Counted from the first letter of the stretch, positions 36,769 to 45,945 are shown. The stretch: 64,000 nt of DNA from Sedimentisphaerales bacterium (GCA_016932895.1 JAFGCA010000289.1:1-64000), one strand, 5' to 3'. Notes: generated by a model not told the origin, from the sequence alone. Translations and numbers: made by a program.

Positions 36769-38556
36769 ATGCTTTCGCAAAAAGGCGCAGTTCCGCACGA
36801 TGGAGGCACGTCCTTCGGCCTCTGGGCCCCCAATGCCACCGCTGTCTTTGTCACCGGCACCTTCAACGACTGGTCCCCCACCGCCCATCCTCTGGACAAA
36901 CAATCCGAGGGGTGGTGGTCCGCGGACGTCGCCGGCGTCAAACCGGGCGATGAATATCGCTTCCGCATCGTCGCCGGGGAGACGGAGCTATCCAGGATCG
37001 ATCCCTACGCCCGACGTCTGACGAGCTCCGTCGGCAACGCGGTCGTGCCCCGGCCCATCGCTGCGGCAGGGATGCCCTCATTCACACCGCCGGCCCTGAA
37101 CGAGATGATCCTCTACGAGTTGCACATCGGCACGTTCGGCCGGGCCACCGAGCCGGGACCGAGCGATCTGGAGGACGCGGTCGAGAAGCTGGCGTACCTC
37201 AAGGAACTCGGCATCAACGCCGTCGAAGTGATGCCGCTGGGCGAATTTCCCGGCGGCTTCTCCTGGGGCTACAACCCGTCGCACATCTTCAGCGTCGAAA
37301 GCGACTACGGCACGCCCCGCTCCTTTCGCGACTTCGTCAACCGCGCCCACGAATTGGGCATCGCCGTGATCGTGGACGTGGTCTACAATCACCTGGGGCC
37401 TGGAGACCTCGACCTGTGGCAGTTCGACGGCTGGAGCCAGAACGACAAGGGCGGCATCTATTTCTACAACGACCAGCGCTGTCACACCCCCTGGGGCGAC
37501 ACCCGGCCCGACTACGGCCGGCCGGAGGTGCGCCAGTATCTCGCCGACAACGCCCTGATGTGGATCGGCGACTACGGCGTCGACGGGCTCCGCTGGGACG
37601 CCACCGCCTTCATCCGCAACGTGGACGGACGCAACGACAACCCCGACGGCGACCTGCCCGACGGCTGGTCGCTGATGCAATGGATCAACCAGCAAGTGCG
37701 CGAGACCAGGCCCGGCGCCTGTCTTATCGCCGAGGATTTGCAGGACAACCCGTTCCTGGTGAAATCCGTCGGTGACGGCGGCGCCGGATTCCACGCGCAA
37801 TGGGACGCGCGCTTCGTCCATGCGGTGCGCGAAGCGGTTATCACACCCGACGACGGCGCGCGGAACATGGACGCCGTGGTCGATGCCGTCGTGCACCGGT
37901 TCGACAACGACGCGTTCCAGCGCGTCATCTACACCGAGTCGCACGACGAAGTGGCCAACGGCAAGGCACGCGTCCCCGAGGAGATCGCGCCGGGCAACGC
38001 CGCGACCTGGGAGGCCAGGAAGCGCTCCACCCTGGGCGCCGCGCTGGCATTCACCGCGCCGGGGGTCCCGATGATCTTCCAGGGACAAGAGTTTCTCGAG
38101 GACGACTGGTTCCACGACCGCGACCCCATCGACTGGTCGAAGAAGAAACGCTTCGCCGGCATTCTGCGCCTGTACCAGGACCTGATCCGCCTGCGCCTCA
38201 ATCGTGACGGCCACACCCGGGGCCTGTGCGGACAAAACCTCCAGGTCCATCACGTCAACCACGACGACAAGGTGATCGCGTATCACCGCTGGGACCAGGG
38301 CGGCCCCGGCGACAGCGTGATCGTCGTGGCACATTTCTCCGCGCGGGAGCACACGAGCTACCAGATCGGCGTCCCGGCCGCCGGAACGTGGAACGTGCGC
38401 TTCAACAGCGACCGCAAGACCTACGACCCCGACTTCGGCGACGTCGGTGCGCCCACCATCACCGCCCAGAACCAACCGCGCGACGGCCTGCCCGCCCAAG
38501 CCACCGTCTCCCTCGCCCCCTACACCACCCTGATCCTCTCCCAGAACCCGGATTGA
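36769..38556 (+). CDS. GH13 alpha-amylase family enzyme with N-terminal CBM48/E-set domain
   Basis: 595 aa. An N-terminal E-set/CBM48-like domain (SFGLWAPNATAVFVTGTFNDW) is followed by a GH13 barrel: VEVMPLGEFPGGFSWGYNP, VVYNHLGPGDLDLW, nucleophile Asp277 in GVDGLRWDAT, acid Glu322 in LIAEDLQD and Asp393 in TESHDEVANG. This is typical of branching-enzyme or trehalohydrolase relatives; exact specificity is uncertain. AAGGAGG lies 9 bases before the ATG at 36769, ruling out longer in-frame starts. Cytoplasmic, as no signal peptide is seen. Likely role in glycogen or maltodextrin metabolism. Confidence 0.92.
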   Translation: MLSQKGAVPHDGGTSFGLWAPNATAVFVTGTFNDWSPTAHPLDKQSEGWWSADVAGVKPGDEYRFRIVAGETELSRIDPYARRLTSSVGNAVVPRPIAAAGMPSFTPPALNEMILYELHIGTFGRATEPGPSDLEDAVEKLAYLKELGINAVEVMPLGEFPGGFSWGYNPSHIFSVESDYGTPRSFRDFVNRAHELGIAVIVDVVYNHLGPGDLDLWQFDGWSQNDKGGIYFYNDQRCHTPWGDTRPDYGRPEVRQYLADNALMWIGDYGVDGLRWDATAFIRNVDGRNDNPDGDLPDGWSLMQWINQQVRETRPGACLIAEDLQDNPFLVKSVGDGGAGFHAQWDARFVHAVREAVITPDDGARNMDAVVDAVVHRFDNDAFQRVIYTESHDEVANGKARVPEEIAPGNAATWEARKRSTLGAALAFTAPGVPMIFQGQEFLEDDWFHDRDPIDWSKKKRFAGILRLYQDLIRLRLNRDGHTRGLCGQNLQVHHVNHDDKVIAYHRWDQGGPGDSVIVVAHFSAREHTSYQIGVPAAGTWNVRFNSDRKTYDPDFGDVGAPTITAQNQPRDGLPAQATVSLAPYTTLILSQNPD

Positions 38557-39043
38557 GGTAGCGCCTCGTCGGCCCGGGCATCCCGAGCGGTCTGCTCGTG
38601 GGCCAGTTCCAGGATCAAGCGCATGTTGGGGCTCGTGGGAGACCGCGAAACGCCCGCGAACTCTGTCGCCGCCAGGTGCATAACCTCGTCGAGATCGGCA
38701 AGCAGCACGGCCACGCCTCACACGCCGCTCGTACCAGACCATAGCCCGCAAGTGTTAAAGCCGCGTCAGAACCCCGTCAAGATTCCATTAAAACCCCCAA
38801 CCCCGCCCCCGTCCTCAATTCCGAAGTCCCGTCTTCAAGGAAATCACACCAACGAATTCCTTGAAGAATATAAGCCTAATCGCCATTCTGCAAGACTCCT
38901 GTAAGGAGTGAAACGGTCGCGTGGAATGCGCAATCTACGTACTGACGGCTCGTACGGGCCGGTCGTTGAAGGGACGCAGCGAGGGCCGGTATAGCAGGGG
39001 CAGGTTCTCAGATGGCGTTTAGGTCGAAAGGAGCGGTAATCAC
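38557..39043. other. Intergenic region holding a half copy of the cloverleaf element
   Basis: 487 bp. It contains no supported gene. At 38826-38898 it carries a sequence closely matching the right half of the 61913-62078 element (see the separate entry), followed by a small ACTCCTGTAAGGAGT palindrome. Confidence 0.5.
38826..38898 (+). repeat. Solo right half of the cloverleaf element
   Basis: The hairpin CTTCAAGGAAATC / GAATTCCTTGAAG (38833-38845 and 38854-38866, one mismatch, loop ACACCAAC) is followed by AATATAAGCCTAATCGCCAT and TCTGCAAGACTC. This matches 62010-62081 with few changes. No left half or left terminal repeat was found nearby, so this is a decayed or partial copy. Confidence 0.85.
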
Positions 39044-40171
39044 ATGCTTGTATGTCGCGTATGGGAAGGGGTCCGGGCCCGGCCGAAGGGCCTGATACGT
39101 TCCATTGGCCTTGTGCCGGTTCTGCTGGTCATGGCGTTGGCAGGAGGCCTCCGTGCGGCCTCGGAGGCCGGCATCCCCAGCTACTCGGATCTCAAAGCAG
39201 ACATCGAGACGGCCTGCGAATCCCGATCGGCACTTCTCCAGCATTCTACGGGTCGGGCCCGGTTGTCGATGGAGCAGACCAAGACGCCCTGGCAGGGTGC
39301 TGAGAGACTCTCGAAGAGATTCCTGGAGGGCCTCGGTGTAGACCCGACGGGACTGACGCCGTTGTCGGCGACGGGGCAATGGAGTGTCACATGGTACCGG
39401 AAGGGCCCCAAGAATCGGTACGATGTGTCTGCCGGGCCTGTCGTCGACGGCGGCGACAGCCTGTCACTCTTTCTGCCGACGAACATGCGCGTGGCTTCGG
39501 ACCCGGCCCAGGCGCCCTGCACGGTTCACTACGATGTCCCGGCAAATCGGGTCTACCTCCGCCCGGGCTCGGTGCCCCTTCACGATTCGTTCGGTCTGTT
39601 CCGGTGTTTTGACATTAGCCGACTGTACAAATTCGACGGTCGGACCGTGCCGGAGTTGTTAGCCGGCTTTGACAAGGCCAAGGTCGTGCCGGAGCTATCT
39701 GCCGATCGGATCGAAGGGATGCGCTGCATCAAGATGGAGTTCAATATCCCGAGGACACCGGACCCCGGTGCAAGGCGTCGGAGGAGGACGGAGTTGTGGG
39801 TGGCGCCGGAGATGTCGTTTTCATTGGTCCGGGCGCGCTTCCGGGACAACGGCCCGACGGCGTTGAAGGACGTTACGCTGATTGAGAGCTACGATGCTGT
39901 CTACGAAGAGTCAAAGAGATTCGATGGCGTATGGCTGCTGAAACATCTTCGGACCGTTGACCATCGATATTCGACGCCGGGCGGCATTCACAACGTCGAT
40001 CATGACGCGAGCAAACGGCTGGAAGTGACGATCGAGAGTACAGAGCTGGATGTCGCGATCCCGGATGCGACCTTCACCCTCGAAGGATTGGGCGTGTCGC
40101 CCGACACGAGAATCTACGACGCCTCGCTGGCCGGGCACCCCCTGACGTACTACCACAAGTTCGTCTGGTAA
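39044..40171 (+). CDS. Secreted protein of unknown function
   Basis: 375 aa with a signal peptide (LIRSIGLVPVLLVMALAGGLRA). The mature part has alternating strand patterns (GQWSVTWYRKGPKNRYDVS, CTVHYDVPANRVYL, RTELWVAPEMSFSLVRARF) that recall the LolA/LppX sandwich fold of lipoprotein-sorting relatives, but I cannot assign a family. AAAGGAGCGGTAATCAC precedes the ATG. It stands alone between the GH13 gene and the convergent GlmU-like gene. Confidence 0.75.
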   Translation: MLVCRVWEGVRARPKGLIRSIGLVPVLLVMALAGGLRAASEAGIPSYSDLKADIETACESRSALLQHSTGRARLSMEQTKTPWQGAERLSKRFLEGLGVDPTGLTPLSATGQWSVTWYRKGPKNRYDVSAGPVVDGGDSLSLFLPTNMRVASDPAQAPCTVHYDVPANRVYLRPGSVPLHDSFGLFRCFDISRLYKFDGRTVPELLAGFDKAKVVPELSADRIEGMRCIKMEFNIPRTPDPGARRRRRTELWVAPEMSFSLVRARFRDNGPTALKDVTLIESYDAVYEESKRFDGVWLLKHLRTVDHRYSTPGGIHNVDHDASKRLEVTIESTELDVAIPDATFTLEGLGVSPDTRIYDASLAGHPLTYYHKFVW

Positions 40172-40255
40172 CCCGCGCGGGACAAGCAGCAGGTGCGCGG
40201 CCGGGCCTTCTTCGGCGCTGGCTGCGGGTGTGAAGGACCGGGCGCGGAGGGCGGG

Positions 40256-41752
40256 TTATTGCCCCTTGATTGGGCCGCCCATTTCGACGACGGAATCCAT
40301 GCCTTCGGGCATGGGGCGGTAGAACCGCACCGGCTGGATGGAGCCGTCTTCGCACCGCACGGCACGGATTCGCTTCTGCTTGATGAAACAGTGCTCCATG
40401 TGGACGCCTTCTTCGATGATGCAGCCGTAGAGATACGTCGATCCCTTGATTCTCACATGGCTGCCGATGTGCACCGGATGGTCGTCCGAACCGGTGATGC
40501 GAACGCCGCCTTCGATGCGGGTGTTCGGCGCAATCGTAATATTGCCGTTGAGCTGGTCGCCGACCATGATTTCGACGTTGTCGCCCAGGACGATCTCCTG
40601 GCCCGGGTAGGTATTGAGAACGCTTCCCTCCCCCACGGAGACGTTCCTGCCAAACTTGACCGTTCCCTCGACCGTGGCATTGCGGCCGAGCTTCAAACCC
40701 GTGCCAATCTTGACCTTGGGCCCGACGTGCACGCCTTCGCCGATGACGATGTCGAGCGGTTGTCCTTTCTTGTCGAGGCGAACGATCTGGTCCACCACCT
40801 GATCGGCCAGGAAGAAATGGTCCGGATCGTGAAAGGTAATCACGTCCTTGAGCAGCTCGTAGGTCCGCTGGCGGGCGATATTGTCCATCTCCTTGAGCAC
40901 GCTCTTGTTGTTGAATCCGAGGATCACGGTGGCGTCGGAGGCGGAACGGGCGCCCACCTTGAGATTGTCCTGGTTGAACATGGCGATGAGATCGGTGAGG
41001 TAGATCTCGCCCTGTGTATTGTCACTGTCGATGCGGTTGATATGCGTCAGGAGGGGTTTCATCTTGAAGCCGTAGACGCCGGAGTTGAATTCCGGAATGG
41101 CCAGCAGCTCATCCGGGCTGAAGGTGAATGCTTCATCGCGGTACGAGACGGTATAGTCCTTCTTCAGGGCCTGGATGTCCCGGTGCTCCTTAATTTCGAT
41201 AACCGCCCCGGCATACCGGCTCCGTTTCCCGTCGCGGGTTACGGGTTTTGCCCGGATGATGCGGCCGTAGTAGTTTTCCGACGGATCGCCCTCATAAATG
41301 CCGGTCAGGACCATCATGTCGCAGCCCGAGCGCAGAAACGCCTTGTGAAACGACCGCACTTCGGCCGCGTTGAGCAGACCCATGTCGCCGGGCAGCACGT
41401 AGCAGTGTCGCACCGTATTCGGTATCTTCCCCTGCAACGCCACCTGCACGGCGTGACCGGTGCCGTTCTGCCGTTTCTGCCATACATAACGGGTATTCTT
41501 GCTTCTGCCGATCGCTCCGGCCACGTCGGCCGCTTTCACTCCCACCACCACGGACGAAATGCATCTCGGCAGACCCTTTACCATGGCGCGATGAACCCGC
41601 TCGACCGTCGGCACGCCCCATATCTCGTGCAACATCTTGGATTTTTCGCTCTTGATGCGTTTGCCGTGCCCGGCGGCGAGGATGACAGCCAGCGTCTTGC
41701 CGCTGGGATGGTAAGGTGAAGACAAATCTCTCAGAAGAGCCGTCAGGGACAT
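40256..41752 (-). CDS. GlmU-like nucleotidyltransferase with left-handed beta-helix
   Basis: 498 aa. The N-terminal half is a sugar-1-phosphate nucleotidyltransferase: LAVILAAGHGKRIKSEKSKML (nucleotide loop), VLPGDMGLL and TQGEIYLTDLI. The C-terminal half is a hexapeptide beta-helix (VGPKVKIGTGLKLGRNATVEG, IAPNTRIEGGVRITG). It resembles GlmU, which makes UDP-GlcNAc, but the end of the helix differs and no clear acetyltransferase site is seen, so it may only do the uridylyl-transfer step or use another sugar. AAAGG lies 9 bases before the ATG at 41752. Confidence 0.85.
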   Translation of the reverse strand: MSLTALLRDLSSPYHPSGKTLAVILAAGHGKRIKSEKSKMLHEIWGVPTVERVHRAMVKGLPRCISSVVVGVKAADVAGAIGRSKNTRYVWQKRQNGTGHAVQVALQGKIPNTVRHCYVLPGDMGLLNAAEVRSFHKAFLRSGCDMMVLTGIYEGDPSENYYGRIIRAKPVTRDGKRSRYAGAVIEIKEHRDIQALKKDYTVSYRDEAFTFSPDELLAIPEFNSGVYGFKMKPLLTHINRIDSDNTQGEIYLTDLIAMFNQDNLKVGARSASDATVILGFNNKSVLKEMDNIARQRTYELLKDVITFHDPDHFFLADQVVDQIVRLDKKGQPLDIVIGEGVHVGPKVKIGTGLKLGRNATVEGTVKFGRNVSVGEGSVLNTYPGQEIVLGDNVEIMVGDQLNGNITIAPNTRIEGGVRITGSDDHPVHIGSHVRIKGSTYLYGCIIEEGVHMEHCFIKQKRIRAVRCEDGSIQPVRFYRPMPEGMDSVVEMGGPIKGQ

Positions 41753-41991
41753 CACATAATCCTTTCCCGTTGCGCGTTGTCCGTTCTTCGACACCGTATT
41801 GTGGTTTGCCGAAACCCCACCCAGGGTACGCTGTGGCGGGAAAGTTTCAAGAGTTTTCGCGTCAGAACCGGCCTTTGCAGAGGGATTAGTCCGTTCGCCG
41901 CTCTTTTTGCGGATAGAGACCCTCTGCCCTGTACCTGGCGATCCGTCCGTCCGGCGCGGCGAGGCCGACATCAGACCGTGGCACGGCCGCG

Positions 41992-42354
41992 TCAGACCGG
42001 GACTTCGACGGGCCTCGGGGCCTGCCAGTTCATGATCAGCTCCGGCGATTTGGTGGCGACGATGTGCGAGAAGTCCACGCCGTGATATCCGCAGACGCGG
42101 TCGCGGAACCACGCGTCGAAGGGATGCTCGGAAACCGCCAGTTTCTCCAGGAAGGTCTTGGCGCCGGGCCCGCTGTGACAGACCACGGCGGTCGGGCCCT
42201 GCGGCCCGTCGCTGAGCCAGACGTGGTGGGCCGTCAGGCCCATGCGGCGGTTGAAATCGTTGAATTCTCGTCGGCGCGGACCGAGGCATTCCTGAATCCA
42301 GGCCTTCCACGGTCCGACCTTCTCGACGACCAAAGGAACAGTAACGACAACCAC
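41992..42354 (-). CDS. Small DUF6176-like protein (putative dimeric alpha-beta barrel)
   Basis: 120 aa, soluble. Pattern of strands and helices (VVVTVPLVVEKVGPWKAWIQE, AHHVWLSDGPQGPTAVVCHSG, FLEKLAVSEHPFDAWF) fits a small ferredoxin-like dimeric barrel such as DUF6176, but this is a tentative match. A GTG start at 42354 is preceded by a G-rich stretch rather than a good ribosome-binding site. Function unknown. Confidence 0.65.
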   Translation of the reverse strand: MVVVTVPLVVEKVGPWKAWIQECLGPRRREFNDFNRRMGLTAHHVWLSDGPQGPTAVVCHSGPGAKTFLEKLAVSEHPFDAWFRDRVCGYHGVDFSHIVATKSPELIMNWQAPRPVEVPV

Positions 42355-42701
42355 GATGCACCCCCGAGGTTAGCTGTAGTGCCCGTAACGATCGCGCCTC
42401 TGTGTTGTGCGATCGCTCTTCAGTTCGGCGTGACGGTGCCTGGGTTGGCCGCCACACACTACTCTGCGTCATGCTATACGCCGTACGCGCGGGAACGGAC
42501 CAAAAAAAATCCGACCACGACGCAATTTCTTCGTGCGGGCGGCGGTCCTGTTTGTGGATTCAAATAGATTACAAATACAGTACGCCCCGGAGGAGATTGC
42601 CCCGTCGGCCCGTACCAAACAGGGCTGCGACGCAACATCACAGCCCTGACAGACATCAAGCGTGCTCATGCTCATGCGGCTATCTCACGGCCCGGTCGTG
42701 A
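42355..42701. other. Intergenic region with a weak terminator
   Basis: 347 bp. Apart from the hairpin at 42618-42650 nothing is recognised. Confidence 0.35.
42618..42650 (-). terminator. Hairpin after the 42702-43175 gene
   Basis: Stem CAGGGCTG/CAGCCCTG (42620-42627 and 42641-42648). The T run on the minus strand is short, so a terminator role is only moderately likely. It resembles the stems after the neighbouring genes. Confidence 0.55.
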
Positions 42702-43175
42702 TCATCGCGGCGTAACCCGCAACTTTACGAATGCCACGGTGACGTCCTTCTGGCCCGCCGGGCCCGGCGATTCCATCTCGGTCAGCTCGACGCATAACCT
42801 GGCGAACCCGCCCGGGGGATCGACATGGGGGTTGGCGAAATAGGCCGAATACTCGCCTCCGACGGCGCCCGTAGGGGTGATGGTGCAATGCAGCGTCAGG
42901 CTGGAATTGCACAGCACCTCCAGATCAAGACAACCGGTATAGGTGCGGAAGTTCACCTGCTTGAGCTGGACGGGACCGGGAATGTGAATGAGGCATTGAG
43001 ACAGAAGGCCCATGTCGATGCTTACGGGAATTTCATTGGCTTGGAGCGGTTGCGGAACAAGCTCATGGGGCCAACTATGGACTTTGACCACCTGGGCCTC
43101 AACAGCGGACCCCAGAAGGGCCGCCAAAACGACGATGGCCACTTTCTCTCTCACCAAATCTACCTGCCTCACCAA
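42702..43175 (-). CDS. Small secreted protein of unknown function
   Basis: About 157 aa. A hydrophobic signal peptide (VAIVVLAALLGSAVEA) leads a mature domain of about 125 residues with paired Cys residues (SQCLIHI, TGCLDLEVLC, LHCTI). No family recognised. No ATG start exists: TTG at 43175 or TTG near 43157 are candidates, the latter preceded by GAGGCAGG. No sorting tail is visible, unlike its neighbours. A palindrome AAATACGTATTT lies about 110 bp upstream, as for the next genes. Confidence 0.65.
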   Translation of the reverse strand: MVRQVDLVREKVAIVVLAALLGSAVEAQVVKVHSWPHELVPQPLQANEIPVSIDMGLLSQCLIHIPGPVQLKQVNFRTYTGCLDLEVLCNSSLTLHCTITPTGAVGGEYSAYFANPHVDPPGGFARLCVELTEMESPGPAGQKDVTVAFVKLRVTPR

Positions 43176-43281
43176 CCTCCCTGGGAAGACTCGCGTTCGC
43201 TCCCTCGAACGTGTCGTTGCCCTTTACCACCACCAGATTATCACGATGGTACCGGCCCGGGCCGGCCCCATCAATTAGGGG

Positions 43282-43293
43282 AAATACGTATTT
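43282..43293 (-). promoter_or_regulatory. AAATACGTATTT palindrome, copy 1
   Basis: Perfect 12-bp palindrome about 110 bp upstream of the start of the 42702-43175 gene. The minus strand reads TGCAAAAATACGTATTTCCC. One of five related sites in this cluster. Confidence 0.6.
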
Positions 43294-43414
43294 TTGCAGA
43301 AAATCTTTGTTTTTATCGGTCTGACAACGACGGCGAGACGGGCGCTCCCGCGGCGTGCAAATGCACTTGAATGAAGCTTTCAAGATGCTTGGGCAGGTAC
43401 CCCGCGCGTCGTAA

Positions 43415-43449
43415 CGAAAAAAGGGCTGCGATCCCTCGGTCGCAGCCCC
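43415..43449 (-). terminator. Rho-independent terminator of the 43482-44198 gene
   Basis: Stem GGGCTGCGA/TCGCAGCCC (43423-43431 and 43440-43448) followed on the minus strand by six T residues. It lies 33 bp after the stop codon. Confidence 0.9.
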
Positions 43450-43481
43450 AAAGACATAAACGTGTGCCGAGACTCGTTTTT

Positions 43482-44198
43482 TTACAGCGTTCTTCGTCGG
43501 CGCATCCAACCGACCAGGCCCATGCCGAGACTACCGAGCAGCAGCGCGCCCGGTGCGGGAATCACGGCCGAACTGAGCTTGACGCGGGCCAAGCCATCGG
43601 AGCAAGGGTCGGTGGAAAGATCCAGAGATATGACCTCGCCCGCAGACCCATAAGCAGCCCAGGTGTCAATCCTGGTGGGCACAGCCGTGAATTCCATGAT
43701 AACCGACCAAGGCCCGTCAAGGTACCCGGCGGCAAGACCGTCGGTGCAGCACGGAGCCCAGGTATGGACGGCGGTGATGGTGTCCGCAACCTGCGTGATA
43801 CCTTCGCCCGGATCGTCCCCCTGTCGGACGCTGAAACCGTCAGGATCGCCGGCAATGGAGAGCCGTACACTTGTGTTTCCGCCGGACCCGTCCTGCGGCT
43901 TGTCGTGGACGACGAACACGCCGAGGCCGTCCGACCCGTCAACGAGGAACAGATGTGACCGGTTGCTCGTCAAAAGGGGAGCAGGACCGTTGAACGAGGC
44001 GCCGAAACCGACTCCATACTGGTAGTAGTCCACCAGCGTGCCTGCGGTCCCGTAGGGATCGATGGTGCCGAGAACATTGGCCTCGAAATCCCCCACGCCG
44101 GGAGCACTTTCCTGCATGACGGTGACGGCCGCGGTTGCCACGCCCCCGGCGACGAGACTCACCGCCATACAAACGACAAGTAATTGTGGATTCTTCAT
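43482..44198 (-). CDS. PEP-CTERM-type sorted protein
   Basis: 238 aa. Signal peptide (LLVVCMAVSLVAGGVATA), a mature domain of unknown family with VSSS-poor, Gly-rich beta sequence (DGSDGLGVFVVHDKPQDGSGG), and a C-terminal sorting tail PAPGALLLGSLGMGLVGWMRRRR. Such tails are cut and handled by an exosortase, which is not in this window. GGGAGGATCAAGC precedes the ATG. Single gene with its own terminator; the AAATACGTATTT-type site at 44429 lies about 230 bp upstream. Function unknown, probably a surface or biofilm-matrix protein. Confidence 0.88.
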   Translation of the reverse strand: MKNPQLLVVCMAVSLVAGGVATAAVTVMQESAPGVGDFEANVLGTIDPYGTAGTLVDYYQYGVGFGASFNGPAPLLTSNRSHLFLVDGSDGLGVFVVHDKPQDGSGGNTSVRLSIAGDPDGFSVRQGDDPGEGITQVADTITAVHTWAPCCTDGLAAGYLDGPWSVIMEFTAVPTRIDTWAAYGSAGEVISLDLSTDPCSDGLARVKLSSAVIPAPGALLLGSLGMGLVGWMRRRRTL

Positions 44199-44428
44199 GC
44201 TTGATCCTCCCTGAAAACCGTTTCCCTGAAGTTCCTACTCATGTCCTCTACGTCGAGGCATGATTGTTACCGGCATCTGCGCCCGCCGCCGATTCCACGC
44301 GCCTGTGGTATGGTCTCTCCACCCGGCAAAAAGAACTGGGCACGAACGGACATTGCGGTGTCACTGTGACACAACCCCATAATCGGCTTGCACCGTAACT
44401 CGGGCGCGACGTGACGTCAACGCGTAGG

Positions 44429-44439
44429 AATACGTATTT
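44429..44439 (-). promoter_or_regulatory. AATACGTATTT palindrome, copy 2
   Basis: Near-perfect copy about 230 bp upstream of the 43482-44198 start. The minus strand reads ACAGAAAATACGTATTCC. See copies at 43282, 45767, 48727 and 49814. Confidence 0.55.
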
Positions 44440-44474
44440 TCTGTAGACCGGTGCAGAAAAAGGAGATGAGCGGA

Positions 44475-44506
44475 GAAAAAAGGGTGCGATACGGTGGTCG
44501 CACCCC
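44475..44506 (-). terminator. Rho-independent terminator of the 44536-45441 gene
   Basis: Stem GGGTGCGA/TCGCACCC (44482-44489 and 44498-44505) followed on the minus strand by six T residues, 30 bp after the stop codon. Confidence 0.9.
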
Positions 44507-44535
44507 TGGAGAGACAGGAGAACTGCGGTGACTTG

Positions 44536-45441
44536 TCACAGTGTCTTGCGACGGCGCATCCAGCCGACGAGACCCGCGCCAATTCCGGCGAGCAGCAAGG
44601 CGCCGGGGGCGGGGATGGTGGTCGTATAGTAGCCGTGGGTCATGGGTGTGGCGGCCTCAGTGTAATAGCTGCCGACGAGCCGTCCGGCGTCGATGCCGTA
44701 AATCCAGGTCCCGCGTGAGCCGGGCACGTCCCAGAACGAGTAGTTGGCGCCGTCGTACATGAGCCCATGATTCGGACCGCCTCCGGGCCAATAATCGCCG
44801 ACGATCAAACCCCCCTCGATATCGCGGGCATAGGTGTAGCCCGAAACGGGACTGGCGATGGGCGCCCACGTAGCTCCGTCGTAGACGAAACCGTCCACCA
44901 TGGCGCCACCGGCCATGTTGGCGCCGACGATCAAGCCGCCTTCCATGTTGTACGCCTCGGTCCAGTTCGAGCTTGGCGCGTCCAGGGGATCGTACGTGGC
45001 CCCGTCGTAGATGTATCCGTACGTGTCGTTGCCGGCATCGGTGTACGAGCCGAGGACCAGACCGCCGACGATGCCGTAGGCCTGCGTCCGGGTGCCAGCG
45101 TCGGGGGCGAAAAGGCTCGTCCAGGAAGTACTGCCATCGTAGATGAACCCGAACTTGTTGATGCCGGCCTCGTACGTGCCGACCATCACACCGCCCTCGA
45201 CGCCGTGGATTCGGGTCGCGTCGGCCTGGGGGAAATCATGGCTCGCCCAGGCGGACGTGGCAATGTCGTAGCTGAACCCATGCACGGCCGAGCCGTCGTC
45301 GTAGTATCCGACGACCACGTTGCCGTCCAGATCGCGAGCGAAGGTGCTCACCGCACCGGGGTAGTCCAGCGTCACGACGGCCGCCTGCGCCACCGAGAAT
45401 GCCGAAACCACAACCCACATGGCGAAAACGATACGTCTCAT
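44536..45441 (-). CDS. PEP-CTERM protein with HAF-like propeller repeats
   Basis: 301 aa. Signal peptide (IVFAMWVVVSAFSVAQA). The body consists of about six repeats near 38 residues in which a YDG(A/S) turn alternates with a GG(L/V)(I/V)(L/V)G turn, for example GFVYDGATWAPIASP and EGGLIVGDYWPGG. These recall extracellular HAF-type repeats and suggest a beta-propeller. The sorting tail is PAPGALLLAGIGAGLVGWMRRRK. AAAGGAGGAACGCC precedes the ATG at 45441. Surface or extracellular; ligand unknown. Confidence 0.88.
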   Translation of the reverse strand: MRRIVFAMWVVVSAFSVAQAAVVTLDYPGAVSTFARDLDGNVVVGYYDDGSAVHGFSYDIATSAWASHDFPQADATRIHGVEGGVMVGTYEAGINKFGFIYDGSTSWTSLFAPDAGTRTQAYGIVGGLVLGSYTDAGNDTYGYIYDGATYDPLDAPSSNWTEAYNMEGGLIVGANMAGGAMVDGFVYDGATWAPIASPVSGYTYARDIEGGLIVGDYWPGGGPNHGLMYDGANYSFWDVPGSRGTWIYGIDAGRLVGSYYTEAATPMTHGYYTTTIPAPGALLLAGIGAGLVGWMRRRKTL

Positions 45442-45945
45442 GGCGTTCCTCCTTTCAAACCCACGTTCCGTGACAACGAGAGGCAGCCGGCCGGTAGATT
45501 GAGGCGATGACATTGCCGTGCAGGCCGCAGGGCATCCCCGGAAGGGCGTCACATCGAAAGCACCGGCCAAGTGGTCTTCTCACACCTCCAACAACCGAAC
45601 CACAAATCAGCGCCCACGCCGGGAGCCAATGCGCTCACCGGGTCGGCAGAGATCCACTGTCTTATCACCCACAGCGGAGAACGAAAACCTGGCGCAGAAG
45701 CCCCCACAGGTTTCTCCACACAGACCATGCACTATACCGTTCCCCGCGTCACCAGTCCATACGTACAAATACGTATTTTGTAGTCTTCATATGTGATTTC
45801 TTCGTCGCGTGCGGGACTTTCGCGGTGCCGCCGTGACAAAGAGAGCCGCAGGCCTCCTTGCCCACGACCCTCGTTTTCGTTTCGTCGCGCCGGCGTCGCC
45901 TTGGCGGCAGCGAGAACGCGGAGGCTGGTTTGCGCGCGATGCCCG
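45442..45945. other. Intergenic region with extended regulatory palindrome
   Basis: 504 bp. It contains the extended site TACGTACAAATACGTATTT at 45760-45778. No gene seen. Confidence 0.45.
45760..45778 (-). promoter_or_regulatory. TACGTACAAATACGTATTT, copy 3 (extended)
   Basis: About 320 bp upstream of the 44536-45441 gene. The same 19-bp string occurs exactly at 49807-49825, which makes chance unlikely. Confidence 0.6.

Larger units (their letters stand above)
43176..43481. other. Intergenic region: regulatory palindrome and terminator
   Basis: 306 bp between two minus-strand secreted genes. It holds the AAATACGTATTT palindrome (43282-43293) and the terminator of the upstream gene (43415-43449). 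Otherwise no gene. Confidence 0.5.
44199..44535. other. Intergenic region: regulatory palindrome and terminator
   Basis: 337 bp between two PEP-CTERM genes. It holds the palindrome copy at 44429-44439 and the terminator at 44475-44506. No gene. Confidence 0.5.
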
